In this document: positions 38,981 to 48,035 of the stretch, piece by piece
How positions within the stretch are numbered: position 1 is the stretch's first letter
Layout of the letters: the number at the start of each line of letters is the position of its first letter
The notes under the pieces: generated by a model
Database searches by the model: none
Told to the model about the DNA's origin: nothing
The model's input: only the letters and a program-made list of their open reading frames with translations
Position numbers and translations under genes: made by a program
Assembly: GCA_964607445.1 (NCBI GenBank)
Contig: CAZSKN010000012.1
Span: 1-64,000, forward strand
DNA: 64,000 nt
From: CALCKU01 sp964607445
Lineage (GTDB): Bacteria; Pseudomonadota; Alphaproteobacteria; Caulobacterales; Maricaulaceae
Reading direction: 5' to 3'

Positions 38981-39514
38981 ATGACTATTATTGTGAAAGC
39001 CAAAGATAAAACCTTATCTTATAATGGAAAAAATCTGCCCTGCCGAATCGGAAAAGCCGGCTATACCCCTGAAAATAGTGGGCGGGAAGGAGATGCAAAA
39101 ACGCCATTAGGTCATTATTCTTTGCGGTTTGGGCTTTACCGCGCGGACCGCTTACCGGTCCCGCAAAAACAAAACCGGTACATCGCGGCCGTTAAACCCC
39201 TAATATTTCGTCCATTGCGTCCAAATGACGGTTGGTGTGACGATCCGGAGGATCCGGCTTATAACCGATTTATCCGCACGCCTTATCCAGCCCGTCATGA
39301 AAGGCTGTGGCGAGAGGACGGAGCCTATGATATTGTGCTGATTATGAGCCATAATGACAGCCCCCCCAAACCGGGGCTTGGCAGCGCCGTATTTATACAT
39401 ATTGCCCAGCCGGATGACCGTGACACATTAGGCTGTATTGCGCTTACACCCGAAGACATGGTGCAACTCCTACCGCATCTAAGCACAGGGATGGGTCTTC
39501 ACATTCAGGCCTAA
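38981..39514 (+). CDS. L,D-transpeptidase (YkuD) family protein
   Basis: 177 residues, without an obvious signal peptide. The catalytic signature is present as FIHIAQPDDRDTLGCIALTP, with the Cys in LGC and the His in IHIA; an upstream DIVLIMSHND stretch fits the fold. The second-last Arg of the usual SxGCxR motif is replaced (GCIALT), as in the shorter proteobacterial branch of this family. It may crosslink or attach peptidoglycan, but the missing export signal leaves this open. It is divergent from the CenR-like gene, suggesting shared envelope control. Confidence 0.8.
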   Translation: MTIIVKAKDKTLSYNGKNLPCRIGKAGYTPENSGREGDAKTPLGHYSLRFGLYRADRLPVPQKQNRYIAAVKPLIFRPLRPNDGWCDDPEDPAYNRFIRTPYPARHERLWREDGAYDIVLIMSHNDSPPKPGLGSAVFIHIAQPDDRDTLGCIALTPEDMVQLLPHLSTGMGLHIQA

Positions 39515-39532
39515 ACACGACAAACCCTTTGC

Positions 39533-40264
39533 CTAACCGGACACTTTGCGCGGCCCGAATAGGGCTGTCCCCAATCTTACATGTGTGGCACCCAGTTTAA
39601 TCGCGGTTTCGAAATCTGCACTCATGCCCATAGAAATCTCACCTAACCCCGCTGCGTCGGCAAGGTTTTTTAAAGCCCAAAAATGCGGAGCCACGGCTTG
39701 CCCGCCGACATCTTTAGCGACAGGCGGAATACACATCACACCTACAGGATGAAGATCATATGTAGTTTTAAGCTTGGTTAAAAACGGAACAAAGTCTCGC
39801 GGGGCGATGCCCGATTTCTGTGGCTCTTCTCCTGTGTTTACCTGTACCAATAACCGCGGTAAACGCGCTCCCTTTTGTCGCACAGATGCAAGAGTTTTTG
39901 CCAGTTTCTCACGATCTACGGTTTCGATCACATCAAATAATTCCACCGCTTCCCCCACCTTGTTTGATTGCAACGGGCCTATTAAACGTAATTCAATATT
40001 CTTTCTCGCAGATGCAAATCTGTCCTGCCAGCGCGCCCGCGCGTCTTGCACCCGGTTTTCTCCAAATATTGTCTGGCCCGCTGCGAGCATTTCGGCAATT
40101 CGCCAATCCGGCTGCACCTTGCTAACCGCAACCAAGGTTACATTATGGCGCGCCTGATCCGAATTAGGGTCACGTTTACAATCGGAGTCAACGCTCTTGG
40201 CCGCAGCGGTAATTTGGCTTAGGATCAAGGCGCGTTTATCAGAAATGGATAATTCATCAGACAT
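39533..40264 (-). CDS. yggS: YggS/PROSC-family PLP-binding protein
   Basis: 243 residues. The PLP Lys lies in LVAVSKVQP (about residue 50), followed by the family motifs FGENRVQDA, LRLIGPLQSNKV and the C-terminal MGMSADFETAIKLGATHVRLGTALFG. The family manages free PLP and amino-acid balance and has no firmly known catalytic activity. Convergent with the transpeptidase gene and divergent from the TenI-like gene. Confidence 0.95.
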   Translation of the reverse strand: MSDELSISDKRALILSQITAAAKSVDSDCKRDPNSDQARHNVTLVAVSKVQPDWRIAEMLAAGQTIFGENRVQDARARWQDRFASARKNIELRLIGPLQSNKVGEAVELFDVIETVDREKLAKTLASVRQKGARLPRLLVQVNTGEEPQKSGIAPRDFVPFLTKLKTTYDLHPVGVMCIPPVAKDVGGQAVAPHFWALKNLADAAGLGEISMGMSADFETAIKLGATHVRLGTALFGPRKVSG

Positions 40265-40318
40265 GGCCCTCCCCTACCCCGAGTTTAACAAGAATGAAAG
40301 TGTGGTCTGGCTATAAAT

Positions 40319-40975
40319 ATGGCAAACTGCGGCTCTCATCCCCTTTGTCGGATATCTAAAGATCTACGCGCCCTTAGCCGTTTTAAGTCTAGACTGGCAC
40401 CGCTTGTTTTTATGACAGATCCCGCGCGCATGGCAGATCCAATCCGAGCAGTCACCCGACTTCCTGAGTGTGGAATCAATGGACTTACAGTTATATATCG
40501 ACATTTCGGAAGGGGGTGTCCCGAGACAATTGCAGATCAATTACGCCAAATTACATTTTCACGAGGCTATCAATTATTGATCGGGAATGATCCGGCCCTC
40601 GCTCTGAAATGCGGCGCTGACGGGGTTCATTTCCGGCGCAATACCGATTTTTCTATCGCGCGTACATGGCGTAGACGCTGTCCGGAGTGGAGTCTGAGCA
40701 TTGCCGGTATGAAAGATGATTCATATATGCAAGATAAGGCCTATATTTCAGGGCTTAAAATTTTCGATGCCGTATTTATATCGAGTGTCTTTGCCAGTCA
40801 AAGCCCGAGCGCGGGGCCACCCATAGGGATAAAGGTATTTTCCGACCTCTGTCACACATGGCCTGTGCCCGTTTTTGCTCTGGGCGGAGTCACAGCTCGA
40901 ACCGCGCCGAGATTACGAGGTTCGGGAACTGCGGGTCTTGCAACCATTTCTGGGCTTCTCCAAAAGACGACATAA
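40319..40975 (+). CDS. ThiE/TenI-like protein
   Basis: 218 residues with a TIM-barrel pattern of thiamine phosphate synthase/TenI: LLIGNDPALALKCGADGVHF (phosphate/pyrimidine region) and the terminal VFALGGVTARTAPRLRGSG plus AGLATISGL, the glycine-rich phosphate loop. The N-terminal part and the usual DDR motifs of true ThiE are not recognisable, so thiamine synthesis is doubtful; TenI-type aminotransferring or unknown function is possible. The first ~30 residues may be non-native if translation starts at a later ATG (40411). It ends 4 bases before the porin stop (convergent). Confidence 0.75.
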   Translation: MANCGSHPLCRISKDLRALSRFKSRLAPLVFMTDPARMADPIRAVTRLPECGINGLTVIYRHFGRGCPETIADQLRQITFSRGYQLLIGNDPALALKCGADGVHFRRNTDFSIARTWRRRCPEWSLSIAGMKDDSYMQDKAYISGLKIFDAVFISSVFASQSPSAGPPIGIKVFSDLCHTWPVPVFALGGVTARTAPRLRGSGTAGLATISGLLQKTT

Positions 40976-40979
40976 AGAC

Positions 40980-42836
40980 CTAAAACCTCACACTCCCTTC
41001 CACAAAGAGAGCTCCAGATTTTTCCTTTTGGCGTTCAATGAGTCCCGCCCCGGCTCCAAGGGTGTTTACTGGCACTCTACGCTCTATATATTGAACGCCT
41101 GTGCCCAATCGATATTTACCGAAATCATATGAAACCGCCAAAAGGCCCTGATTTGATGTCAGGTCGACATTTTCATCCCGGGCATGCCCATATCCAGCCG
41201 TGACGCCCCAAGCGGCTGGTTGCCATGTTAGACCAATATCATAGGCCGTATAATCGCCGTCTTGTAAGCCGTTATTACTATCAAGATAGGACCCGCCCAA
41301 TTTCCAATCGCCATAGCCTAGCTCAAGACCCAAGCCCAGCGTTTTCAAGTCATCAAAGCCGGCAAGGCCACTTTGCTCGCTTGCCGTGGCATATGTTGCC
41401 GTGGCTTCGACGGATACGCCGCTCTTAAAGGTACGGTCCAGCGCCAATCCCGCTTCAATCACATCCTCAAGGTCAGGAGATAGGGCTCCAGATGCATCTG
41501 AACGCCTTACGCAATAATCAACACCGCACGCGCGGGGATTTGGCGCATAGGAGACGCCGAATTGCACACCCACACCAATTTGATCACCCAGAAGGCGCGG
41601 GCTGGTATAGGCAATTTTCTCGGAAAAGCCTGATGGCTGATTAACCGTTTTCACGCTATCAAGACCTGTATAATCAACCGGTGAATTTGACGCCCCGACG
41701 GCTACAAGTGACGGCGCCCCGAGCGAGAACAAATAGGCCGAACCCTCATCACGTCCAATAGATATATCGCCATAGGCGCTACGCAAAAACACATAAGCGC
41801 CCTCAAGCGCAAATTCAACATCTTCGGCAATTGAGGGTCCAGAGCTGTAAAATTGTGAACTATGCCCGCGAAGGGCGGTAGCCAAGCCGTTAACCGTGAC
41901 ACTCGCACATTCTGCAAGTGCGGGCGGACAATCACCGACACGACCGCCAAACCCGCGACGATCAGCATCATATTGCGCGCGGACTCTGGCACCCAAACCA
42001 TATTCCAGCCCGCCTTGCGTAATCGCGGAAACTTCTCCCCGTAGGCTACCATCAGCAATAAAATCGGGCTGAATTCCATCTTCAAGACGAGTGTCATTAT
42101 CTGTAATCGCCGCACCAATTTTCAAATAACCGGTCAATGTCGTTGCCAAATTTCCAAATCCTAGACGTTGCGCCCAAGAGCGCTTACCCTGTGGACGCGG
42201 GAGTTGACCCTGTTGATATTGCGTCTGTGGATATTGACCCTGGCGCTGCGGATATTGACCCTGACTGATATCTCGACTACCTGTTGGGCTTGAGCCTCGA
42301 TTTAAATAATCCGTACCATAGCTGTGTTGACTGTAAGGCGCAGACGATTGCAAGGGGGCTTGAGAGGCATAAGGCGCTTGATAGGACGGATGCTGAGAAG
42401 ATTGCCTAGGCGAGGCGTCATATGCGGAATCACCCAGATATGACGGCGTAATCGATTGTGCTGGAAATTGTGTCGGTGTCGAACGCGGTGATATCTCGGG
42501 CGGGGTCGCTGCGTGTGAGGCTGGCCCACCATAAGTTCGGCTCTGATGCGACGGGGACGCCGGAGCCGTGCGCGCACCCGAATATTTAGGCGCTGAATAC
42601 GTTGGCGTAGTATTGCTGGGTGTTGAATAGCTGGGCGGGGCATAAGACCCGCTGGCAACTGGAGGCGCAGACGAAGCTGGTGTTTCCCATGCCTGCTTCT
42701 TTTTCTTATGGGCAAATGGTGAATTGGATTGCGCCTGTGCCAATGACATAGCCCCCGCCACCATGCATATGGCGGCCACGCCCCACCCTTTTCCTAAGCC
42801 CTTAAGAGTTCCATTGGAAGATCGATTTTCGCGCAT
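40980..42836 (-). CDS. Outer-membrane porin with long low-complexity N-terminal segment
   Basis: The ATG at 42836 has ACAGGA and AAAGGG upstream and is preferred over the GTG at 42845. A signal peptide (about residues 15-36, ending AQA) is followed by ~180 residues rich in Pro, Ser, Gln and Tyr with repeated QGQYPQ-like words. A ~400-residue beta-barrel then ends in Phe (VEGSVRF). The barrel segments (GYLKIGAAITDND, GDISIGRDEGSAYLF, YGDWKLGGSYL) fit the general bacterial porin superfamily of alphaproteobacteria. The low-complexity part is much longer than in usual porins and may be a periplasmic linker. General diffusion of solutes is inferred. Confidence 0.8.
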   Translation of the reverse strand: MRENRSSNGTLKGLGKGWGVAAICMVAGAMSLAQAQSNSPFAHKKKKQAWETPASSAPPVASGSYAPPSYSTPSNTTPTYSAPKYSGARTAPASPSHQSRTYGGPASHAATPPEISPRSTPTQFPAQSITPSYLGDSAYDASPRQSSQHPSYQAPYASQAPLQSSAPYSQHSYGTDYLNRGSSPTGSRDISQGQYPQRQGQYPQTQYQQGQLPRPQGKRSWAQRLGFGNLATTLTGYLKIGAAITDNDTRLEDGIQPDFIADGSLRGEVSAITQGGLEYGLGARVRAQYDADRRGFGGRVGDCPPALAECASVTVNGLATALRGHSSQFYSSGPSIAEDVEFALEGAYVFLRSAYGDISIGRDEGSAYLFSLGAPSLVAVGASNSPVDYTGLDSVKTVNQPSGFSEKIAYTSPRLLGDQIGVGVQFGVSYAPNPRACGVDYCVRRSDASGALSPDLEDVIEAGLALDRTFKSGVSVEATATYATASEQSGLAGFDDLKTLGLGLELGYGDWKLGGSYLDSNNGLQDGDYTAYDIGLTWQPAAWGVTAGYGHARDENVDLTSNQGLLAVSYDFGKYRLGTGVQYIERRVPVNTLGAGAGLIERQKEKSGALFVEGSVRF

Positions 42837-42947
42837 TCCTGTCACCCTTTAAGGCTCCCTGATTTCGGAATTGATATAAATATCAACATGTCGTTAACCT
42901 TTTATCGGTCAGTGCTTCCTAAAAAATGGTTAACAAAACCCTTAAAC

Positions 42948-42967
42948 CCCCGTTTTTACGGGGTTTT
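42948..42967 (+). terminator. Terminator-like hairpin between divergent porin and DUF3576 genes
   Basis: CCCCG (42948-42952), loop TTTTTA, CGGGG (42959-42963), then TTTT. It has the shape of an intrinsic terminator for plus-strand transcription, but no recognised gene ends here: it lies between the starts of two divergent genes. It could end a short leader or small RNA, or shape the promoter. Confidence 0.4.
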
Positions 42968-43060
42968 AGAGTGTCAATAATTCTCACAGAAGGGCTAGCA
43001 GGGCAGAATTTAAATGGTATAAACCCCTTGATTTGAAATTCACGGCATTGGAGCCATTGC

Positions 43061-43543
43061 ATGCCTTACCAAGACAAAGATTTTAAAAAGCTTCCGGGCG
43101 CAAGATATTTAAGCACCGTTCTACTGAGTGCTGTTCTTCTGACAGGGTGTGCAAGTTTAGGGAGCAGCAATAAAAAAGCGAGCAAAGCGAATGCAGCCCG
43201 GATACAGCAATCTCCTAATCTGGGCGTGAATGCATTTTTATGGCGCGCAACACTCGAAACGCTGAATTTTATGCCTTTATCTTCTGCCGACCCATTTGGT
43301 GGCGTTATTATTACGGATTGGTATGCTAGCCCAGAAGCACCAGATGAACGCCTTAAAGTCAATGTGTTTATTCTGGATACAAATTTACGCGCAGATGCCT
43401 TAAAGGTCTCCACATTTAAACAAGTTCGCGCCGGAAGCACATGGACAGATGCCGCAGTCGATGCCGATACGAGCCGACAAATCGAGAACTCCATCCTGAC
43501 CAATGCACGTACACTTTATATTGCAACTGTCGATAATCAATAG
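43061..43543 (+). CDS. DUF3576 lipoprotein
   Basis: 160 residues. The lipobox LLTGC puts the acylated Cys at about residue 30. The sequence ending in NSILTNARTLYIATVD and the block NAFLWRATLETLNFMPLSSADPFGG, given here as NAFLWRATLE and FMPLSSADPFGG, are what I know of DUF3576. This is an alphaproteobacterial family almost always found just upstream of leuS. Function is unknown; its place before the leuS-lptE block suggests a role in outer-membrane biogenesis. Here a monooxygenase gene separates it from leuS. GGAG 8 bases before ATG. Confidence 0.85.
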   Translation: MPYQDKDFKKLPGARYLSTVLLSAVLLTGCASLGSSNKKASKANAARIQQSPNLGVNAFLWRATLETLNFMPLSSADPFGGVIITDWYASPEAPDERLKVNVFILDTNLRADALKVSTFKQVRAGSTWTDAAVDADTSRQIENSILTNARTLYIATVDNQ

Positions 43544-43778
43544 GCCCCAGATATACATCACCCTGCCCACAGTTATAAACGATTAATATTGGCCAATTCG
43601 TCAGGAGCGCGCGTGATATGATAGCAAGGCTATAATAGCGTTCCGGATTTGCGCGTGAGGTTTTTGAGCTTAAAGCCAATGCTCCTAGACTGCATACACG
43701 CCCTGCACAAAAAACATTTCCTTTAAACCCGTTCTTTCGCTAACTATTAAAAATATAACAAACAAGGTCGGGACACAC

Positions 43779-45254
43779 GTGAAGACATCACTCGAACATA
43801 AAGACATAATCATTATCGGAGCCGGAATTTCCGGGATTGGGGCGGCGTGTCATTTCCGTGACAAATGCCCCGATAAAAGCTTTGCCATCCTTGAAGGTCG
43901 CGACAAAATTGGCGGAACATGGAGTTTATTTAAATATCCCGGTATACGGTCTGACTCCGACATGCATACATTGGGGTATAAATTTAAACCATGGCTGGCA
44001 AAAAAATCGATCGCAGACGGCGATTCGATCATGTCTTATCTTCGCGAAACCGTCACGGAAAATGATATTAGCCCCCATATCCGACTGGGCCACCGTGTCA
44101 CCCACGTGCAATGGTCTAGTCAAACCGCGCTCTGGACGGTCCGGTGCGAATCAGATTCAGGTACAACCCTGCTAAGCTGTAACTTTCTATATATGGGGTC
44201 AGGGTATTACGATTATGATCAAGGATATAGCCCGGACTTTAAAGGGTCCGACACTTTTAAAGGCGATATTATTCATCCCCAACATTGGCCGGAAGACTTG
44301 GACTATGCCGATAAAAATGTCGTTATAATAGGCTCTGGTGCAACCGCCGTGACCTTGGTCCCCAATATGGCCGATAGCGCAAAACACATCACCATGCTCC
44401 AACGCTCCCCAACCTATATATTGGCCGCGCCAGATGAGGATTGGGTGGCAAAAGCCTTGCGCAAAATAATGCCCAATCAATGGGCTTACAACATTGTGCG
44501 TACAAAAAACATTTATCGCCAACATTGGCTATATACATCAACGCGCAAAAACCCGAAACGGGTAAAGAGATTATTGCTCAAAGGGGTCAAAAATGCCCTG
44601 GGCAAAGATTACGATATCGACACGCATTTTACCCCCCATTATGACCCTTGGGATCAGCGCCTCTGCCTTGTTCCAAATGGCGATTTATTTGACGCTATAA
44701 ATTCAAAAAAAGCCTCTATCAAGACCGGTCACATTGAGCGTTTCACAGAAACAGGTATTGCCTTGACCTCAGGCGATCATATCGACGCGGATATTATTGT
44801 GACTGCCACAGGATTAAACCTGAAGTTTCTAGGTGGCATTGACATAAATGTCGACGGTAACGCCATATCTCCGGCAGATTGCTTTAGTTATGAAGGTATT
44901 ATGTATTCGGGCGTTCCAAACATGGTAACTGTTTTTGGTTATGTGAATTATAGCTGGACCTTGCGCGCGGATCTCATCTCGGAGTTTTCTTGCAATCTGT
45001 TAAAGAAAATGGAGACCACACAGACCAATATAGCCATGCCCAAAGCCCCTGAAGGTATGACAAAGCGTCCTTGGATAGATTTTGACGCCGGTTATATACA
45101 ACGGGTAATAGATACTTTGCCCAAACAAGGGGATCACGCCCCGTGGATTAATACACAAAACTACATTCGTGAACGCAAAGTGCTCTTGGAAAAAGAATTC
45201 CCCGATATCGAGTTTAGCGCCTCTCAGAGCGCAGCTACCCCCGTCGCACAATAA
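43779..45254 (+). CDS. FAD-dependent (Baeyer-Villiger type) monooxygenase
   Basis: 491 residues. The FAD Rossmann motif is IIIGAGISGIGAA (residues ~11-23) and the NADPH motif VVIIGSGATAVTLVP (about 184-198). Just before it stands FKGDIIHPQHWP, which satisfies the Baeyer-Villiger fingerprint F-x-G-x-x-x-H-x-x-x-W-P/D. FTPHYDPWDQRLCLVPNGD is typical of the EthA-like branch. It would oxidise ketones or heteroatoms with O2 and NADPH; the substrate is unknown. The GTG start lacks a strong ribosome site. It appears as an accessory insertion between DUF3576 and leuS, which are normally neighbours. Confidence 0.9.
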   Translation: MKTSLEHKDIIIIGAGISGIGAACHFRDKCPDKSFAILEGRDKIGGTWSLFKYPGIRSDSDMHTLGYKFKPWLAKKSIADGDSIMSYLRETVTENDISPHIRLGHRVTHVQWSSQTALWTVRCESDSGTTLLSCNFLYMGSGYYDYDQGYSPDFKGSDTFKGDIIHPQHWPEDLDYADKNVVIIGSGATAVTLVPNMADSAKHITMLQRSPTYILAAPDEDWVAKALRKIMPNQWAYNIVRTKNIYRQHWLYTSTRKNPKRVKRLLLKGVKNALGKDYDIDTHFTPHYDPWDQRLCLVPNGDLFDAINSKKASIKTGHIERFTETGIALTSGDHIDADIIVTATGLNLKFLGGIDINVDGNAISPADCFSYEGIMYSGVPNMVTVFGYVNYSWTLRADLISEFSCNLLKKMETTQTNIAMPKAPEGMTKRPWIDFDAGYIQRVIDTLPKQGDHAPWINTQNYIRERKVLLEKEFPDIEFSASQSAATPVAQ

Positions 45255-45377
45255 GAGAAGCCTATGGGTCTATTTATAGATAGACGCTTAAACCTCTAGC
45301 CAGCCCTTGATGATCTGTTATATACGCGCTTCGTCCAATGGGGACGCAAAACCGCACTGTCGGAATCAGGAAAGACT

Positions 45378-48035
45378 ATGAGCCGTTATAACGCCGCTGA
45401 AATCGAGCCTCGCTGGCAAAAGCTTTGGGATGAGGAAGACGTCTTTCGCGCCAACAATACGGGGGCGAAGAAATTCTATGCCCTTGAAATGTTCCCTTAC
45501 CCGTCCGGTCGAATTCATATGGGTCATGTCCGTAATTATGCGATGGGCGATGTCGTCGCTCGTTATAAGAAAGCCCAAGGCTTTGACGTATTACACCCTA
45601 TGGGATGGGATGCGTTTGGCATGCCTGCGGAAAATGCCGCAATTGATAATGGTGGCCACCCCAAAGATTGGACCTATAATAATATTACCGCCATGAAAGC
45701 GCCGCTCAAAAGATTGGGTTTTGCCTTTGACTGGTCACGCGAATTTGCGACCTGTGATACCGCCTATTATAAACAGCAACAGGCAATATTCTTAAAGTTT
45801 TTGGAAAAAGGCCTCGTCTACCGAAAAACCGCTAAGGTCAATTGGGATCCCGTTGACAATACAGTTTTAGCCAATGAACAAGTCATAGACGGTAAAGGCT
45901 GGCGCTCAGGGGCAGAGGTCGAGCAGCGCGACATGGATCAGTGGTTTTTTAAAATTACCCATTACGCCGAAGACCTGTTGGACGGATTAAAGGGGCTTGA
46001 GAATTGGCCAGAAAAAGTCCGAACCATGCAGGCCAATTGGATCGGACGCTCAGAAGGCCTAGAAATGCGATTTGCATGGGCAAGAGACAAATTTGATTCA
46101 TATGGATTAAAAGCGTTTAAAACAGATGGGTCTTTTCAGCTTTCCGATGACACAAATTACCTGTCCGGGCTCGATGTTTTCACGACACGGCCCGACACAT
46201 TATTTGGGGCGAGTTTTATAGCGCTTTCACCCGACCACCCTCTAACAAAACGTCTGGCAGACACGCACCCTGAGATTGAAAAATTTAGAACAGATTGCGC
46301 CAAAATCGGTACCGGCGAAGAAGCCATCGCCCAAGCTCCCAAACTGGGGTTGGATACAGGGTTACGTGTTAAGCACCCCTTTGACGATGCGAAAACCTTA
46401 CCCGTCTGGATCGCGAATTTTGTCCTCATGGGATATGGCACAGGTGCGATTTTCGGCTGTCCAGCCCACGACCAACGCGATTTGGACTTTGCGCGTAAAT
46501 ATGATCTTGATGTTATTCCTGTAGTCTTGCCGGAAGGTGAAGAAGCCGACACCTTTACCGTTGGCAATGAAGCCTATACAGGCGAAGGGACACTTTTTAA
46601 TTCCGGCTTTTTAAATGGTTTTAAGAAAGATGAAGCGATTGCTATTGCCATTGCCAAAATCCAGGATATGGGCTCAGGTAGAGGCATTACGCAATATCGC
46701 CTACGCGACTGGGGTGTGTCTCGGCAGCGATATTGGGGGTGCCCTATTCCCATTATCAAATGCGAGACGTGTGGGCCGCAAGCGGTTTCACAAGCCGATC
46801 TTCCCGTCGAACTTCCTTATGACATAAATTTCGACACACCGGGGAATCCACTCGATAGACACCCGACATTCCGGACCGGAACCCAGGAAAATCCGGTGAC
46901 GTGCCCGAAATGCGGCGCTAAGGCTGAACGGGAAACCGATACGCTCGACACATTCGCAGATTCAAGCTGGTATTTCGCCCGTTTTGCGGGCGGACACGGC
47001 AATGACCAACCCGATGACAAACCCTTTGACAAGGCTATAGCGTCAAGCTGGCTACCGGTAGATCAATATGTTGGCGGCGTTGAACATGCCGTTCTGCATC
47101 TGCTTTATGCCCGGTTTTTTACGCGCGGCCTGCGAGATTGCGGATTACTGGATTTACCCAGCGGCGAACCTTTTGCCGGACTGTTTACCCAGGGGATGGT
47201 CACGCATGCCGTCTATACCGACAAAGAGGGAAATTATGTCATGCCCTCAGATGTTATCGAAGACGGTGACCAAGTTTTACATATTAAAACAAAAGCCCGC
47301 CTGACCAAAGGCGACATTGTCAAAATGTCCAAATCCAAGAAAAATGTCGTGGATCCCGATGATATAATTCAAGGCTATGGTGCGGACGTGGCCCGGTGGT
47401 TTGTGCTCTCAGATAGTCCACCAGAACGCGATGTAGAATGGACAGAAAGCGGTGTTATCGGCGCTTGGAGGTTTTCCAATAAAATTTGGGGACTTGTCAG
47501 CGATCTTCCTGATAGGCTGCCCGCTCCCGATACCGTCGCGAAAGACGCCCTTGGCGAAGCGTTGGAACTTCGCCGCTTTGCGCATAAAGCACTTGAAAAA
47601 ATTACCATGGGTATTGAAAATTTTCGCTTCAATACCTCTGTCGCGCAAATTTACGAACTGACCAATAGGTTAAAGAAATATAAGGATAATGACGCCGCCA
47701 AAGCAGAGGCGCTTGGTATTCTTATTCGGACAATAGCACCCTTTATGCCCCATCTCGCCGAAGAGTGCTGGGCACGCATGGGCGGAAGCGGTCTGGTCTA
47801 TCAGGCACCGTGGCCGCAATTTGACCCAAAACTCCTCATTGAAGATACACTCACACTGCCCGTGCAGATTAATGGTAAACGTCGCGCCGAAATTTCTATC
47901 GCCAAAGATATGGCGAAAGCGGATATTCAAGCCTTAGCTATGGCGGATGCAGCCGTCATTCGTACATTAGAAGGGCTGACAATTCGCAAAGTGATTATTG
48001 TCCCGGGCCGAATAATCAATATAGTGGCAGGATGA
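45378..48035 (+). CDS. leuS: Leucyl-tRNA synthetase
   Basis: Charges tRNA-Leu. 885 residues, full length. The class I HIGH motif is HMGH (47-50) in MFPYPSGRIHMGHVRNY and KMSKS is at about residue 650 (VKMSKSKKN). The CP1 editing domain includes TTRPDTLFGASF and GCPAHDQRD. A Cys4-like zinc site is suggested by CETCGPQ and CPKCGAK. AGGA 7 bases before ATG. lptE overlaps its end by 4 bases (ATGA), so leuS-lptE-holA is an operon. A short stem-loop (45332-45346) lies in the leader. Confidence 0.98.
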   Translation: MSRYNAAEIEPRWQKLWDEEDVFRANNTGAKKFYALEMFPYPSGRIHMGHVRNYAMGDVVARYKKAQGFDVLHPMGWDAFGMPAENAAIDNGGHPKDWTYNNITAMKAPLKRLGFAFDWSREFATCDTAYYKQQQAIFLKFLEKGLVYRKTAKVNWDPVDNTVLANEQVIDGKGWRSGAEVEQRDMDQWFFKITHYAEDLLDGLKGLENWPEKVRTMQANWIGRSEGLEMRFAWARDKFDSYGLKAFKTDGSFQLSDDTNYLSGLDVFTTRPDTLFGASFIALSPDHPLTKRLADTHPEIEKFRTDCAKIGTGEEAIAQAPKLGLDTGLRVKHPFDDAKTLPVWIANFVLMGYGTGAIFGCPAHDQRDLDFARKYDLDVIPVVLPEGEEADTFTVGNEAYTGEGTLFNSGFLNGFKKDEAIAIAIAKIQDMGSGRGITQYRLRDWGVSRQRYWGCPIPIIKCETCGPQAVSQADLPVELPYDINFDTPGNPLDRHPTFRTGTQENPVTCPKCGAKAERETDTLDTFADSSWYFARFAGGHGNDQPDDKPFDKAIASSWLPVDQYVGGVEHAVLHLLYARFFTRGLRDCGLLDLPSGEPFAGLFTQGMVTHAVYTDKEGNYVMPSDVIEDGDQVLHIKTKARLTKGDIVKMSKSKKNVVDPDDIIQGYGADVARWFVLSDSPPERDVEWTESGVIGAWRFSNKIWGLVSDLPDRLPAPDTVAKDALGEALELRRFAHKALEKITMGIENFRFNTSVAQIYELTNRLKKYKDNDAAKAEALGILIRTIAPFMPHLAEECWARMGGSGLVYQAPWPQFDPKLLIEDTLTLPVQINGKRRAEISIAKDMAKADIQALAMADAAVIRTLEGLTIRKVIIVPGRIINIVAG

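Noticed and set aside
42930..42945. CtrA box between porin and DUF3576
   Set aside because: TTAA halves are separated by eight bases instead of seven.
45325..45377. c-di-GMP riboswitch-like words (GGACGCAAAACCGC) before leuS
   Set aside because: Only one short motif resembles the family; the second conserved stem and tetraloop receptor are not seen, and leuS is not a usual target.
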